A stretch of DNA of 64,000 nucleotides, taken from assembly GCA_949126835.1 (NCBI GenBank), contig OX421495.1, positions 2,679,508 through 2,743,507 on the forward strand, given 5' to 3'. The notes under the pieces are model-generated. The model saw only the letters and a list, made by a program, of their open reading frames with translations. It made no database searches and was not told the DNA's origin. Position 1 is the first letter of the stretch, and every line of letters starts with the position of its first letter. Source of the DNA: Anisus vortex (taxonomy: Eukaryota; Mollusca; Gastropoda; Planorbidae). Shown here piece by piece: positions 47,401-57,400 of this stretch. Position numbers and translations under genes: made by a program.

Positions 47401-47443
47401 CTTTCTGTAAGTTATCCTGCTTTCTAAAATTGCTATCCGCCAT
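17973..47443 (-). CDS. BH3-only BCL-2 family regulator, BAD-like, spliced (567 aa)
   Basis: BH3-only proteins bind and neutralise pro-survival BCL-2 proteins at mitochondria. Model: join 47443-46066 and 18298-17973. The donor ATTG|GTAAGT leaves phase 1 and the acceptor CAC-AG|GACCAG supplies the other two bases, giving Gly460 and an open 567-aa frame. BH3 at 520-532 is VGRELRRMSDEFN, with V520, L524, M527 and F531 as the four hydrophobic positions and D529 invariant. Its core is identical to vertebrate BAD. RDRSNSVP (495-502) fits both Akt RxRxxS and 14-3-3 RSxSxP at S500. Further SxP sites are RSASSP (168-173) and RPSASVP (378-384). VATQTP (432-437) is a DYNLL-type TQT motif as in BIM/BMF. 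Hydrophobic segment 551-563 near the C-terminus could anchor in membrane. Residues 1-459 are otherwise Ser/Pro/His-rich and look disordered. Uncertain: the 27.8-kb splice. Confidence 0.75.
18405..18602 (-). mobile_element. tRNA-derived SINE, about 100 bp from the BH3 exon
   Basis: Reverse complement of the family at 57036: TTTCTGTGGCCATGGCATA, then the body, then GATTTGAACCCATGACC, which is the reversed B-box region. Diverged. Confidence 0.75.
19021..19669. mobile_element. hAT-type element with long terminal inverted repeats
   Basis: Inverted repeats of about 90 bp are visible: TAGGTTCTCAACCTTTTTCG at the left, reappearing as its reverse complement at 19633-19652, with GGCTCACCGCCCCC blocks inside both. 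GTCTATAT directly flanks both sides (about 19027 and 19660), a perfect 8-bp target duplication. The 450-bp interior has no coding frame. Confidence 0.85.
19670..20051. other. spacer with T tract before the satellite
   Basis: A T run of about 30 lies at 19806-19835. The end, GGTTTGGGAACCAC, looks like a hAT terminal sequence and leads straight into the first satellite unit. Confidence 0.5.
20052..27439. repeat. 26-bp satellite, about 284 copies in unbroken register
   Basis: Consensus GGGAACCACTCCGTCAGTAG plus ATTAGA. The 26-bp phase is the same at both ends, with no insertion or deletion that I could see over 7,388 bp. Four main variants differ at a few sites: GGGAACCACTCC, GGCAACCACTCC, GGGAAGCAGTCT and GGGAACCGCCCC. 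The left 600 bp is the most mixed (GGTTAGA, CGCTCC forms). Stops or short frames only, so not coding. Confidence 0.97.
27440..28060. other. intronic spacer
   Basis: Contains a short GT-rich stretch near 27570-27602; nothing else recognised. Confidence 0.5.
28061..28278. repeat. CACACCA-type microsatellite
   Basis: Runs of ACACCACACACCAC with CATCA variants, preceded by a C tract at 28050-28062. Open frames in all three plus frames are artefacts of the simple sequence. Confidence 0.95.
28650..28852 (-). mobile_element. tRNA-derived SINE
   Basis: Reverse complement of the 57036 family: TCCACAGTTTCTGTGGCCAC, CTTTACCCCAACTAAGGTCA and AGGATTCGAACCCACGACC with the reversed B box GGATTCGAACCC. Well preserved body; the tRNA head is truncated. 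Confidence 0.85.
28856..29406. other. intronic spacer
   Basis: Nothing supported as gene or element. Confidence 0.5.
29407..29464. repeat. (GA)n microsatellite
   Basis: About 29 uninterrupted GA dinucleotides. Confidence 0.97.
29465..29980. other. intronic spacer with poly(C) tracts
   Basis: C tracts of 12-14 at 29573 and 29769 and CACCACCAC-type simple sequence. No exon seen. Confidence 0.5.
29985..30150 (+). mobile_element. second type of tRNA-derived SINE, diverged
   Basis: GCCGGCTGGTCTTGCGGGTT begins a tRNA-like head and CCCGGGTTCTAGCCC is a B-box-like block about 55 bp later. The downstream part is not assignable. A diverged minus-strand relative may lie at 57630-57727. Confidence 0.5.
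30370..30592 (-). mobile_element. LINE 3' fragment
   Basis: Shares TATAAAGAAGATTATTGCGT, CCATTCCATGCCCGAATGCC and GGGAAGAAAGAGTA with the LINE at 8203-8600, same orientation, cut shorter. Confidence 0.85.
30600..30835 (+). mobile_element. tRNA-derived SINE, head missing
   Basis: GGCTAGGATTTTTTACCAGG, CTACCCAGCTTTGATG, TATGCCGTGGCCAAAGAAAC and TCAGTTTGGTCCGAGGGTAC match the family body in order. It lies directly next to the LINE fragment. Confidence 0.8.
31061..31140. mobile_element. piggyBac-like miniature element, 80 bp
   Basis: TTAACCCTTCCTGTACC at the left and CTGTAAGGGTTAA at the right, with TTAA at each end. Inverted relative of 13935-14015. Confidence 0.75.
31141..32630. other. intronic spacer
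   Basis: No exon or element recognised. G-rich tracts at 32318-32335 and 32370-32384. Confidence 0.5.
32632..32948. repeat. 27-bp tandem repeat ending in an inverted copy
   Basis: Eleven or so units of TATGTAGGCCTACATTCTAT plus ATAACTA, each with the palindrome TGTAGGCCTACA. The last unit is followed by ATAGTTATATAGAATGTA (32926-32943), the reverse complement of the unit, so the array ends in a fold-back. Confidence 0.92.
33046..33073. repeat. short (GA)n microsatellite
   Basis: About 10 GA units in a GA-rich stretch. Confidence 0.85.
33238..33448. mobile_element. hAT-type MITE
   Basis: Runs from CAGCGTTCGGCAACC to GTTGCCGACCCCTG, same family as the copy at 63506. Flanks CTCTAGCC and CTAGTCTA are not a clean duplication, unlike the other copies. 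Confidence 0.85.
33610..37492. other. intronic sequence without recognised genes
   Basis: Many C or G homopolymer tracts (34298, 34857, 36430) and GT-rich simple sequence at 35659-35706. TAGGGGTCGTCCCACTTCGT at 36366 resembles one end of the element at 40004. No supported exon. Confidence 0.5.
37493..39483. repeat. 35/40-bp satellite, about 50 copies
   Basis: Two unit lengths alternate. The 35-bp unit begins GTGGACATTTTTAGTAACAG and the 40-bp unit has GTTGA in front. Left part (37500-38250) is mostly 35-bp units, right part almost only 40-bp units. Apart from an A/G change (GCAACAA/GCGACAA) and one AAATT variant near 38997, units are essentially identical, so the array is young or strongly homogenised. 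Confidence 0.97.
39484..40003. other. intronic spacer
   Basis: Nothing recognised. Confidence 0.5.
40004..40347. mobile_element. MITE with GGGGCCGT inverted ends
   Basis: Left AGGGGCCGTCCCTAAGTCAC and right GTCATTTATGAACGGCCCCT are inverted repeats; GTGACGTCA recurs inside (40077) and at the right end. The interior has no coding capacity. Superfamily not certain (Tc1/mariner-like ends are one possibility). Confidence 0.65.
40348..41964. other. intronic spacer
   Basis: A short 11-bp repeat TTGAGTTGACT occurs three times near 40786-40820. CAGCGTTTCCCAAGATGGCG at 41061 looks like a hAT end. No exon recognised. Confidence 0.5.
41965..42185 (+). mobile_element. tRNA-derived SINE
   Basis: GATCGGCTGGTGTACAGGAG, TGTGTTCGAATCGTG (B-box region), GAGTCTACCCAGATCTGAG and CTATGGATCGATTTGGTCTG match the 57036 family in order. 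Confidence 0.82.
42186..43830. other. intronic spacer
   Basis: C tracts at 42606 and 42668 and CA-rich simple sequence near 43385-43410. No exon recognised. Confidence 0.5.
43836..43945. repeat. 18-bp tandem repeat, about 6 copies
   Basis: Unit AAGTGAAGTTATGTTTAT with TTTTTAC and ATTTAC variants. Confidence 0.9.
43946..45390. other. intronic spacer
   Basis: A diverged fragment of the LINE family lies at about 45165-45215 (ACAGACGCTACTTTTTAAGA, GATTATTGCCTCC). No exon recognised. Confidence 0.5.
45395..45462 (+). pseudogene. tRNA-like sequence, probably SINE head or tRNA pseudogene
   Basis: CTAGCTGAATGGATAACG resembles an A-box/D-arm and GGGTTCGATTC a B box, with the right spacing and GCC in the anticodon position. 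The anticodon and T stems do not pair well, so it is not a functional tRNA gene. Confidence 0.5.
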
Positions 47444-47469
47444 CGTCAAAAGTCATTTGACTAGATGAC
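46066..47469 (-). CDS. BH3 gene, large coding exon (459 codons plus one base)
   Basis: The acceptor TTCTTCAG|GTCATC after a pyrimidine run puts the exon start at 47469. The first ATG is at 47443 (GACGATGG context), giving MADSNFRKQD. The upstream TTG is in frame but is not needed. The exon is markedly GC-rich against its AT-rich surroundings, which supports coding. It encodes Ser/Pro/Arg/His-rich sequence with acidic blocks (FDFDIDDEG 187-195, DGIDDEEDAR 361-370), a DSGYNTD stretch (75-81), RLRRRRR (399-405) and the TQT motif at 434-436. Reading through the donor stays open to a stop at 45875, a possible retained-intron product. Confidence 0.85.
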
Positions 47470-50400
47470 CTGAAGAATAAAAAAAAAAGAATTTTAACAA
47501 ATATAGTAAACGCTAGAAAAACATCTGGATAGTTAATTATATGAATAGACATTTAGTTAATTTTTAAAAAGAGATACATTATATATTTAACTGTCTTAAA
47601 GTTATTTGTATGTAGTTGAATGCTGATTATCAACGTTCTCCTTCCAAGCTTTTGTGGTTTGTTGGTTTCACAGCAATACGCAGCCATTAGTCTATCGACT
47701 CTATACCCAAAGTCATTTTCTATTTCCGCTTTTAGTTGTTAACAGGGTGATACGGCCGATTGTCCCCCAATCTGGACGGATGAGGAAGGGGGGGGGGGTA
47801 GGAGTAATCGGACTTATAAGTTCAGCCAGCCTTCCCATGATGAAAACAACAACTACACGAACATTAATTCTTCCTTCTTCAGTGACAATTAATAATCCTC
47901 TTAGGGGGAGAGGAGAAGGGGGGGGGGATGGAAGAATCGACACTCACAGAATCAGACCTTCGCATAATTTATCTTTGATTAACATCGAGCAGTTGTCAAT
48001 TTCATTTTTGTTTTAATTTTCTTCATTTAAACAATTTCTGTGTCTGTGTGTGTCTGTGATTGAAAATAATTTTTATTAACAAAATGTCTTTGGGCACACA
48101 CATAAATATTCCATCCCATCATTTGTAATACGCGTTGCAATGCCATTTTTGGTGAATGTTAAAATGTAGATATGTGAGTTGATAGCAACTAGTTATACCG
48201 ATAAATAGATAAATAGTCGGACAGTGGGATTGATAGATCAATTGCTATATATAGACACTGACCAATTACTATTTTTGAGATGGGTAGACTAAAAGAGACA
48301 CCAACATAACAGATGGACATAATCCTAACCTTTACCGATTCGAATCCGGGCCGTTTCAGACTACCGTGTTTCAAACACCCCCTCCCACCCCCAGTCTTTT
48401 ATTATATTATTTATACTGCCCAATGATGTGCTCATATTTAGCCACGTGTCTACTGTCTTCAACGGAGATGAAGAAAAAAAAAAGCAAAGATATCTTAGAA
48501 AACGTACAGATAGTAAAGTAAAAAAATAAATATAAATAGCACGTACACGTATGAAAACCCAGGTCATGTGACTTGCCTAAGTGTTTGACAGTTCGTATTT
48601 ATATAGCCACGATGTCACTAAGTAACGAGGGTCCTTTAGATAAACAATTTCCTTTTTTTTGCTTTGGTTCAATGAAGGTTTACCCCTGGGTTTTTAATGA
48701 GTCACCCTTTGGTTACCCAATGTTTATATAGGCTATGTGTGTGATGTTCAAAAATAACATATTACAGCAGATCTTGATGGCGTAATTTTGGATAAATTAA
48801 ACATTTCCTTAGGCCTACAAATATACTTATATAGGCCTATCCTATATAACTAAGCTTATATATTGGCCTATCTATATATCTGAAAGATCAATAGATATAG
48901 ATCTATCTATGTATCTGGTAGCATAACTTGAAAATGTGGCACCTCGGGCGGGAGTCGTTATATTGCACCTATTTAGAATGTTAGTAAGCCTACTCTAATT
49001 TAACTGCATATAGCGGTTAAGAAAAAGTCAGCTTAGCGCATGGATCGCCCCCACCCAATCTCTAGTCTATTTGGCATATCGAGCTTTATATATATATATA
49101 GGCCTATCTACATTTATATATATTATATAGAGCTATAGGCCTACGCTAAGCTGTAGGAGGGAAGTATAGGCTATATCACACAAAGACTTAACAGGGCCTT
49201 AGTGCAGCTAAATAAAAAAAAAAACATTCGTCTGAGTTGTAGGCTAGGCCTATTTTGTTACACACAAAATAAAGACAGAAACATGTGTTAACACTGAGCT
49301 GATAAAACAAGTAAATTAATCATTGGGCCTACAATATAGCCCTAGTGCTAACAATGAGCACACACTGTATATATGCCCCCTAACTGCATTGTATATATTC
49401 GAATCTTCTTTAATCAGGCGATTATATTAGTAATACACGGCGTAGAGTAGTGTAGACACATATAGGACCAGGTTACGTTCATTTTGAAATTATATCTTTG
49501 TGAAAATAAAGCTTAAAATAGGCCTATATAATAATTTCGTGTTGTTTCCTTTTCCATATATATAGTCTAGTAGCCTACAAATCTAAGCAATGGATAGCCA
49601 ACCTGCTTAGGACCCCATATAGACTATATTAATATAAGAATTGAAAAATAATTAGAGTCTAGTTCATCCTTGAATGATTTATTTATATTAATCATTCACA
49701 TAGAATTCTAGATATCTTTAAAATGGAGTGTGAGTTTTAATGTAATGAATAGTTGTGCAATTATGACCCATACAAAATTTATCAAGCTTATAAATAGTAG
49801 CAGAGTTATGTAATTAATTGTACTTGGTGTAAGAAATAAAAATAATTTCCAAGATAAGTAGGTCGATGACTGCTATGACCTTTGAGTACTCTATACATCG
49901 GAATTATTTTTTTAGTCCAGTAAAAGTTATGTAAGAAGTAGGCCCCTACATTTTAAAATCATATTGAAATGTATTTTAAAGAGGCCAAAACAATTTAATG
50001 ACTTTAACATGTGGTGTGCACTTATAGTTTTGCAAGTTGTTCGTGGCCAGGGACTTTTTACATTTAGATCTTATAACAAAAATGAAATTTGGCTGACTTC
50101 TGTTATTACATTACGTAAATGTAAGGTGCTAAGTAACGTTAAAATCGAAACCAAATATAGGCCTACAGACTTAATATTGGAGAAAAAAAGCAACATTATC
50201 ATACAAAGATTTTTAAAATTAACAACAAAAGTAACAATAAAGATAACGTTGCTTTAACTAATAATTTAACAAAAATACTCTGAAAGTAACCGAGACTATG
50301 AGAAAAGAAACACAACACTGCCGACTAGCCCAGAATAGATATACCTATTCTGTGGCCCAGAGTGAACATTTAAAAAGTAGGTCAACTAATTATACATATG

Positions 50401-50694
50401 ATGTAAGCGCTAAAACACATTAATCTAGAAATTAACATTAAAAATTACAACGACAACAAAATAAAAGTTTTTCATTTTCATAAACTTGAGCGCACACATT
50501 TAATAAATCGTTTAATAAATGCCCAAAGCCGAGAGAGAAGTACAATAATTTGGCCTAAGCAACGTTACGGCAACGATCAGTGTTTATCAACAAACCAACG
50601 TGGTTTTCCTTCGATAGTTATTTTTTTTTTAACAAACACGGCATTTAAAACAAAGTTTTTAAAAATTAATTAAATAATCTATTCTTTTACTCAC
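47470..50694 (-). other. intron 1 of the BH3 gene
   Basis: Lies between donor ATCAG|GTGAGT at 50695/50694 and acceptor TTCTTCAG at 47471-47470. AT-rich, with TAGGCCTA-type motifs near 48810-49260; no coding exon recognised. Confidence 0.55.
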
Positions 50695-50800
50695 CTGATT
50701 TTAATAAATCCTGGCTACCAAGATAATGCGTTGAAAATCAATAAAAACAACTTCTAAATGTGACTGATCCAACGCGAAAACACTTTACGATAGAAGCATA
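50695..50800 (-). other. probable non-coding first exon of the BH3 gene
   Basis: A strong donor (ATCAG|GTGAGT) ends at 50695 and lies 3.2 kb upstream of the good acceptor before the ATG exon. No ATG-led long frame in it. The transcription start is a guess. Confidence 0.5.
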
Positions 50801-50807
50801 ACCTTTC

Positions 50808-50850
50808 GGAATGATGACATCATTCGCGCCAAGCCAGCCAATGAAAAGAG
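50808..50850 (-). promoter_or_regulatory. candidate promoter elements of the BH3 gene
   Basis: Within 40 bp, read on minus, are ATTGGC (inverted CCAAT box), TTGGCGCGAA (E2F-type) and TGATGTCATCA (bZIP/ATF-type near-palindrome). They lie just upstream of the inferred first exon. Sites are visible; function is inferred. Confidence 0.5.
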
Positions 50851-50899
50851 CGAGTGGGGAGCATGTTTGGGCTTGAAAAAAGTATGCCACGCGCTAGTA

Positions 50900-53069
50900 G
50901 TTAACTAACTTGCTGTTCTCAGGTACTAATATTATAATTTTCTGCTCTGTTCGCGCAGTAAAAGAAGTTTTAATAACAGACTTTTCAATTCTGCTAAAAA
51001 ATCGTCGCTGTCGATTCAATTTTTAGTTAAATTAAATGTTCTTGACCTTATAATTTGCATAAAAAATACGATACGACTAGACTAGATTCTACCAATAAAA
51101 ATTCACTTTATATTGAATATCGTGATCGTAATATTGTCCTTTTCTATAGCCTATGCCTATTGCGTCATATTTTCCCACATATTTTAAAATTACGTATAAA
51201 GTAACAAACATACGTATTAAATAAACAAACATAAAAAAAAAAAAGAAAAGCCGAATCGCTTTGGCAAGCTATAAGACCATTCAATACTTTTCTTTGTTTT
51301 TAATGTTATTTGTTTTCTTATTATGTTGTTATTATAGGCTATTATTGTTCTATGCAACATATAATAAAACCTAACAAAAGTCCAGCCCTTAAAACAGTTT
51401 TTAATTTGTCACTGACATATATTGTCAGTGCACAATAGCCCATATTATGCCTAAAAATAGCATAGGCGTACGTTCCGTCTCCCAACTCACACTTCTTGTT
51501 GTTTGTTTACAGTAAGCTGTGCAAACATTTGTAAAAAAACAACAACAAAACAAATAAATAAATATAAATTCAATACAAGCTTTTATTTTTTGCTTATAAC
51601 TATCAGCACAATTTCGATATGTGTAGTTTTAGACATTCCAGTTTTCTACTGTTTAGGCCTACACATTGATTGACATAAAAGTGTTTGTGGAGAAAAGAAA
51701 TAGGCCTATACCGTATACCCTAATTAATTCTATTATGTGGTCTGGATGCCTATATGGATGTGCTGCGTGTTATCAGTATGCCTGTAATTAGTTTCGGCCT
51801 AAAAATCAGCTTTCCCCTTATTTAATTAAAACTTCTTCCTTGGTGAATGTCTAAAATATAGGCCATACCATAGGCTAATGATTATATTAAACTAGATTAA
51901 GGCTATTAATTATGCTTAAAGATTCAGGCTTAGATAATGCCTTTTGGAAGAAAAAAAATTGTAATCCGATAGCACTAATTTAGGACATCTATTTATAGAG
52001 ACCAATAATTATCCTGTGCTTCAACTGCTTTTAACTTTAGGCTACTACTACTATTTAGCCTATTCCGTATAAAATATTTACCTAGCTAAAAATTTCATTT
52101 TCGCTGCTGATATTTGAACAATTAACTGACAGTTTATCTATAAAATTAAATTTATATCAACCAATTTCTCAATTTTCATTGTGTTGCTTTGGTTTTATTA
52201 TGCTAATTAGTCTATTAATATTTAAAAAAAACAGACAAAGTCAAAGACTTTATTAGTTGTATTTATTGTAGATGCATACAAAATTTATTGAAAGACATGG
52301 TCATCATAAGAATTTAGTATTATTCATATCCAAAAAATTAAAAATATTTAATATAAATATTTGTAAAAATTAGATCTAAAGAAGTGAAAAAAAGTAACAA
52401 TCAAAGGGAAACAATCAAGCAGGAACAAAAAGAACTCTTTTCTTTTCGCATTTATACTAAATACGAATGAATTAATAATTATAGACAGTAAAAATGTCAA
52501 TAATGATGGCACAAGCACATTTGTTGCTTTGAGATTTTAAAATACAATTTGTACTGTGTAACAATAATTATTTTTTAACAACAAAGTGTGTTAGATATAA
52601 AAAATATTTAATTAATGCCCTTTGATGTTACCGGGTATCAGGACAATAATACCCATTTGGAGAATCAATGCCATTTAATATCTCCAGTACAAAAAATAGT
52701 GTAAATTCTTTTTCTGGATAGACTTGTATACATGTAAAGGCACCAGATTATTGAGGCAATAGGCAATCTTATGGCCTAGCTCTAGTTTTGCAAATAATTA
52801 CTGTTCAAGTTAGTTTATGTAGATGTTAAGTCCAAGCTGGATGGAGAGGTTCAGACTTTGCCATATGATATACACAAACAAATTAAATAAATAAATAGAA
52901 TTAACATTTTAGACTATTGAATATTGCATCAAACAAATTTTCGTTCAAAAATCCACAAGAAAAAAACATTTGTCAGAATAGAACAATATAATTTTGTTCT
53001 TTTATGATGTCAACTATTTGAATTTTTTTCTTCTTACTTGGACTTTAGGCAACAAAAGGAAAACAGAGG
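50900..53069. other. intergenic sequence between SPRTN and the BH3 gene
   Basis: AT-rich, no exon recognised. TTTATT near 52248 and 52259 are AATAAA signals on minus, about 810 bp after the SPRTN stop, and may mark its 3' end. Confidence 0.45.
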
Positions 53070-54415
53070 CTAAAGCAAGCATTCGTCTAGATGGCTGTTA
53101 ATTGCACTTGTTTTGACAGGCTTATTGCAAACTGGACAAGGTACACAGTCTTCACCTGAAACAGTATCATCACGTACGTCATCAAGTTTTTTGCCTGTTG
53201 CACTCTCTTTGGAGACATTGTCAAATTTCTGTCTTTTTATTTCCTCGGGGGAGTAACCTTCAGTAGATTTTCTCTTATTCACGCTTGCGGTAGAGGTAGA
53301 TATCGACTGCGCGGCCGATGCGTCTTTGTCAGCTGTAGGCTGGGACACTACGGGGAAAAAAGAATTGAACGTTTTACGAATGAGGGAGAGATAAGACGTC
53401 CCCTGCTCTGCAGACCCCAGCGTGTAGCCTTGCCCCGCATATTTCATTTCTTTACGCTCGCTATTTAGCTCGTTAATTTGTCCTTGAATCTGGTTCTCTT
53501 TGCTCGGGTCTTTGGTCGACCAATTTGAAGCATTTATTTTATCGACGCCAACAGGTGCCGAAGACTGTAAATTATGTCCTGACAAGTCTTGCATTGGTGT
53601 GCCCGAACTGGAAATGGATTGATGAGGCTTGACAGATTTAACTGCATCAGATGTTTGTATGCCAGGTTGGTGCTTCATATTTGTTTTTTGTAGAGCTCTC
53701 TCCCCTGTTTTGTTCGCTGTTCGCTTGACCCTGCTGTTGTCTTCCCACAGGTCGCTGTCGCTATCTGATTCGCTGAACACAAACTTGGTTTGTTTTTTAG
53801 GACCGGGTAGACTGCCGACAGGCTCGCAGACACTAACAAAACCATTTGGACCTTTCCGGTCCTTTAGTCTGTTGGTCTCTTGATCTATGCGACCCTGTTT
53901 GAATTTATCTGGCTGGAACTCTTTAGTAGGAATCTTTGAATCTTTCCCTTGGATTCCAATACAGACAGAGTCTTTCCTTCTTTCATTGTTTGTATCTATT
54001 AATCTCAAATTTTGATTCTCATAGTTCGAGTCAGGGTTACTGTTCTTGGCTGTTCTACCGGTAGCCTGGTCATTTTCACCAGAATCAGCTTCTAGCATCC
54101 AAGAGTCATCTTCCATTTCAAAATCGTCACATGCGGCGATGGTCAGATCAACAACGTCTGCCGATGTTTTCAAAAAAGCCCCGCCTCCGTTGGTCGAGAA
54201 CAGAGGGCTTGAGGAAGACGTCCCTTTTCTGATTAACACTCCATTGACCATGACTCCTTTTTGAGCTGGTCGTCCTGCTACAGGTGCTTTCAATTTATCT
54301 GTGTTTGGGCCTGATATGGTAGCTTTTTTCCCTGCTTGCGGCACACCTGCCCTGTCCTCAAGTGTGTTTCCCTTGCCAACAAAAGCCCGGATATCAAGTT
54401 TACTTTCAGGTTTGG
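53070..54415 (-). CDS. SPRTN: SPRTN coding exon 6 (disordered tail and UBZ)
   Basis: Acceptor CATTTCAG|CCAAAC; 448 codons including TAG at 53072-53070. One exon holds both SHP-like boxes, an acidic SESDSDSDLWED block, the PIP-like box, the nuclear signal and the ubiquitin-binding zinc finger. Confidence 0.95.
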
Positions 54416-57400
54416 CTGAAATGAATTAAAAAGTAATTGAAATAAAAGTATGGAACAAAGCTAAATGTTGAATAATGCATTGAATCAAAATGAATTAGTA
54501 AAAAAAAGAAAATGTACTTAATGAATGAAACAAACCTTCTTTTTCTCCTTTCTTCTTCTTGTAATTCTCAGGCTCTTTGATCTTGGTGAACTTTCCCCCG
54601 CATGTCATTTGATGCTCCTGCCACCACGTATCGCGCGGGGCTGGCTCGCGGTTCATGGAGCGCTTCACGTAGCCGTAGTATGGCCTTCTGTTCTGGCACG
54701 GCCCGTTGCACCTCCACCAGTGCTGCTTGTAGCACTCCACTTCGTCATGGAAATTATGGTAAATCTGAAAGGAGAACGAGAGAATAAATGTATGATAAAT
54801 TGAAAACGGAGAAGATCATTGTTCAGTAAAATTGGGTTTTTGTTGCTTGCCTCATTTTCATTTATTGTCCTGGTTTTAGTTGATTGCCTCAGTTTTTGTG
54901 GATTGATTCAGTTTTCATTGAATAAAGTTAATAGATTTATAAAAAAAAAAAAAAAAAAAAAATAAAGGAAAAAATGTTAGTCAGGTGCATTAAATAAGGA
55001 TTTCAAAGTGCGCACCATGAGGTGTAATGAAAAAAGCAGTCAATCTGAATTTCAGGACTACAGTGGAGGGGGGAGGGGCTTAAGGCTGAAAATTTTAATG
55101 AAAGGTTACCACCGGCTATACATAATATGCAAGTTTCACCCCCATAGGATGATGGTAAATGAATCAATTAAGCTTTTAGAAAATTCGCCACCCAATATAT
55201 GCCAGATATATATTTAAAGGTATTAGGTTTTTATTTATTTTTTTAGAAATATTGGTCTCTGGTTAGTTAATTTGATTTCATAACTAATTTTTATAAATAG
55301 GTTAGCAAACTTTCTTGCATTTATCTAAGCTACAAGTTCAAAATAGTCGTTCTTAATTTTTGACAATATCAGAGCAAAATCCTAACAACATTTTTGTCTT
55401 TCTGGCCCACTTTTTTAATGCATTTCTTGACCATCTAAACTTGTAAATTTTTTTTGTAATTTGGAAACCTGAGATACTGTAGTTAGCTTTTAAGCAGGAC
55501 AGTTGGCAGTATGTTAGTCCCTATCCTGAAGCAGGTAGAACAGAGTTAGCCTAAAGCAGGTAGAACAGAGTTAGCATAAAGCAGGTAGAACAGAGTTAGC
55601 ATAAAGCAGGTAGAACAGAGTTAGCCTAAAGCAGGTAGAACAGAGTTAGCCTAAAGCAGGTAGAACAGAGTTAGCCTAAAGCAGGTAGAACAGAGTTAGC
55701 CTAAATCAGGTAGAACAGAGTTAGCCTAAAGCAGGTAGAACAGAATTAGCCTAAAGCAGGTAGAACAGAGTTAGCCTAAAGCAGGTAGAACAGAGTTAGC
55801 CTAAAGCAGGTAGAACAGAGTTAGCCTAAAGTGGGCATTAGTTTGATTAAGAATAGGTGACGCTTGTACAAATTTCAAGTTGCATCAACAAAGCATTGCT
55901 CTCTTTTTGAAAAGACTCACAGATATGTTTGCTCCTGTAGCCATGTTTATTCTATTCATGTGATTTTTAAAATTTGGGCCATGTCCATCATGATCCTATG
56001 GAAAAAACAAAATATTTAATTATAAAAAATTATTTTGTAACCAAAAACAATATACAAAAATATTTCTGTTTTTAAAAACAATGAGGCTATTTGATTTATA
56101 ATCAAACACAATTTCTCTTTCTCAAAATGTTTTTTTGTAATTTACGGAATATATTATTATATATTAATGTAACAAAAAATGTCTATATCTTTAAAACTTT
56201 TAAAAGTACATCTATAAATAGACATCTATAAATAGACAGCTATTACTAGAAATGCACTGAATCATGACACTTTTAGTTTATTTATTAGAGAAAATTTGTA
56301 TAATGAAGAAATTGTAAAAATTAAAAATTTTTTTTTTTGGTAACCTGGCCCTGGTTTTAAATTTGATTTTCAGAAACTTACTCTGTCGTTATCTGTGATG
56401 AAAAGATAGGCGTGAATCATCTCATGCTGTGAACATAAATGGAGATACTGATTAGTTTTAATTGCTAAAATGTATATTTTAATATTAAAAAAGAACAATT
56501 AAAATTGTAAAAAAATGTGATCTCTTTATACATTAAACAAAATTTAATTCCAAATTTTGATTTTTTTTTTGAGAGAGAAACATCTTGTTCTTTCATTAGA
56601 GCGCCAGTTAGTAGTTCATTAAAAAATGATGTTATCACACATTACCCCAACTAAGGTCAGGTACCCATCAGAGATGGGTAGACTTGGCCTGCACCAGGAT
56701 TTGAACACAGGACCTTCGGTATGCCAGCCGAACGTGCTGCGGCATGGCATGACCCCATTTACATTTAAGGCTAAAAATAAAGAACTCTTTGGCTTTTACA
56801 AATATTTCTGTACCACAGTATCTAGAGCCGACCTAAATTCAAAATGAAAATTTTTGTAACCATTTATATTAATAACATCATTTTAGCCTTTTTTTTAGAA
56901 TAAGAAAAGTGTTAGCAATGGGCATATTTAATTGTTTCAACCCTTTTGCTAATTTGAATGAATTTTAAAAAAGGATTGATTCTTCCTGTCTTGCTGAAGC
57001 TATTTAAAAAAAAAAGAAAAAAAAGTTATTAAATTGGGCACGGTGGACGTGCTGCAGCGCGTTCGGCTGGCGTACCAAAGGTCCTGGGTTCGAATCCTGG
57101 TGCAGGCTAGGAGTTTTTCCCAGGTGTGAAGGGTGTCCCTGAGTCTACCCAGCTCTGATGGGTACCTGATCTTAGTTGGGTAAAGTAAAGGAGGCTGTGC
57201 ATAGTGCTGGCCACACAATCACCTGTATGCCGTGGCCACAGAAACTGGTGAACCCTGTTTTACCGGACCTATGGATCAATTCGGTCCAACAGGTAATTTC
57301 TTAACTTATTAAATGAAATTTTAAAATGTTCTTGACTTGTCATATCCAGAGCATTCATATAATTTAAGAATCAGACAAACAACCATCACGCCCTCAGCTT

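Noticed and set aside
47447..47449. TTG start for the BH3 gene large exon
   Set aside because: An ATG in good context lies two codons further on; non-ATG initiation is not needed.
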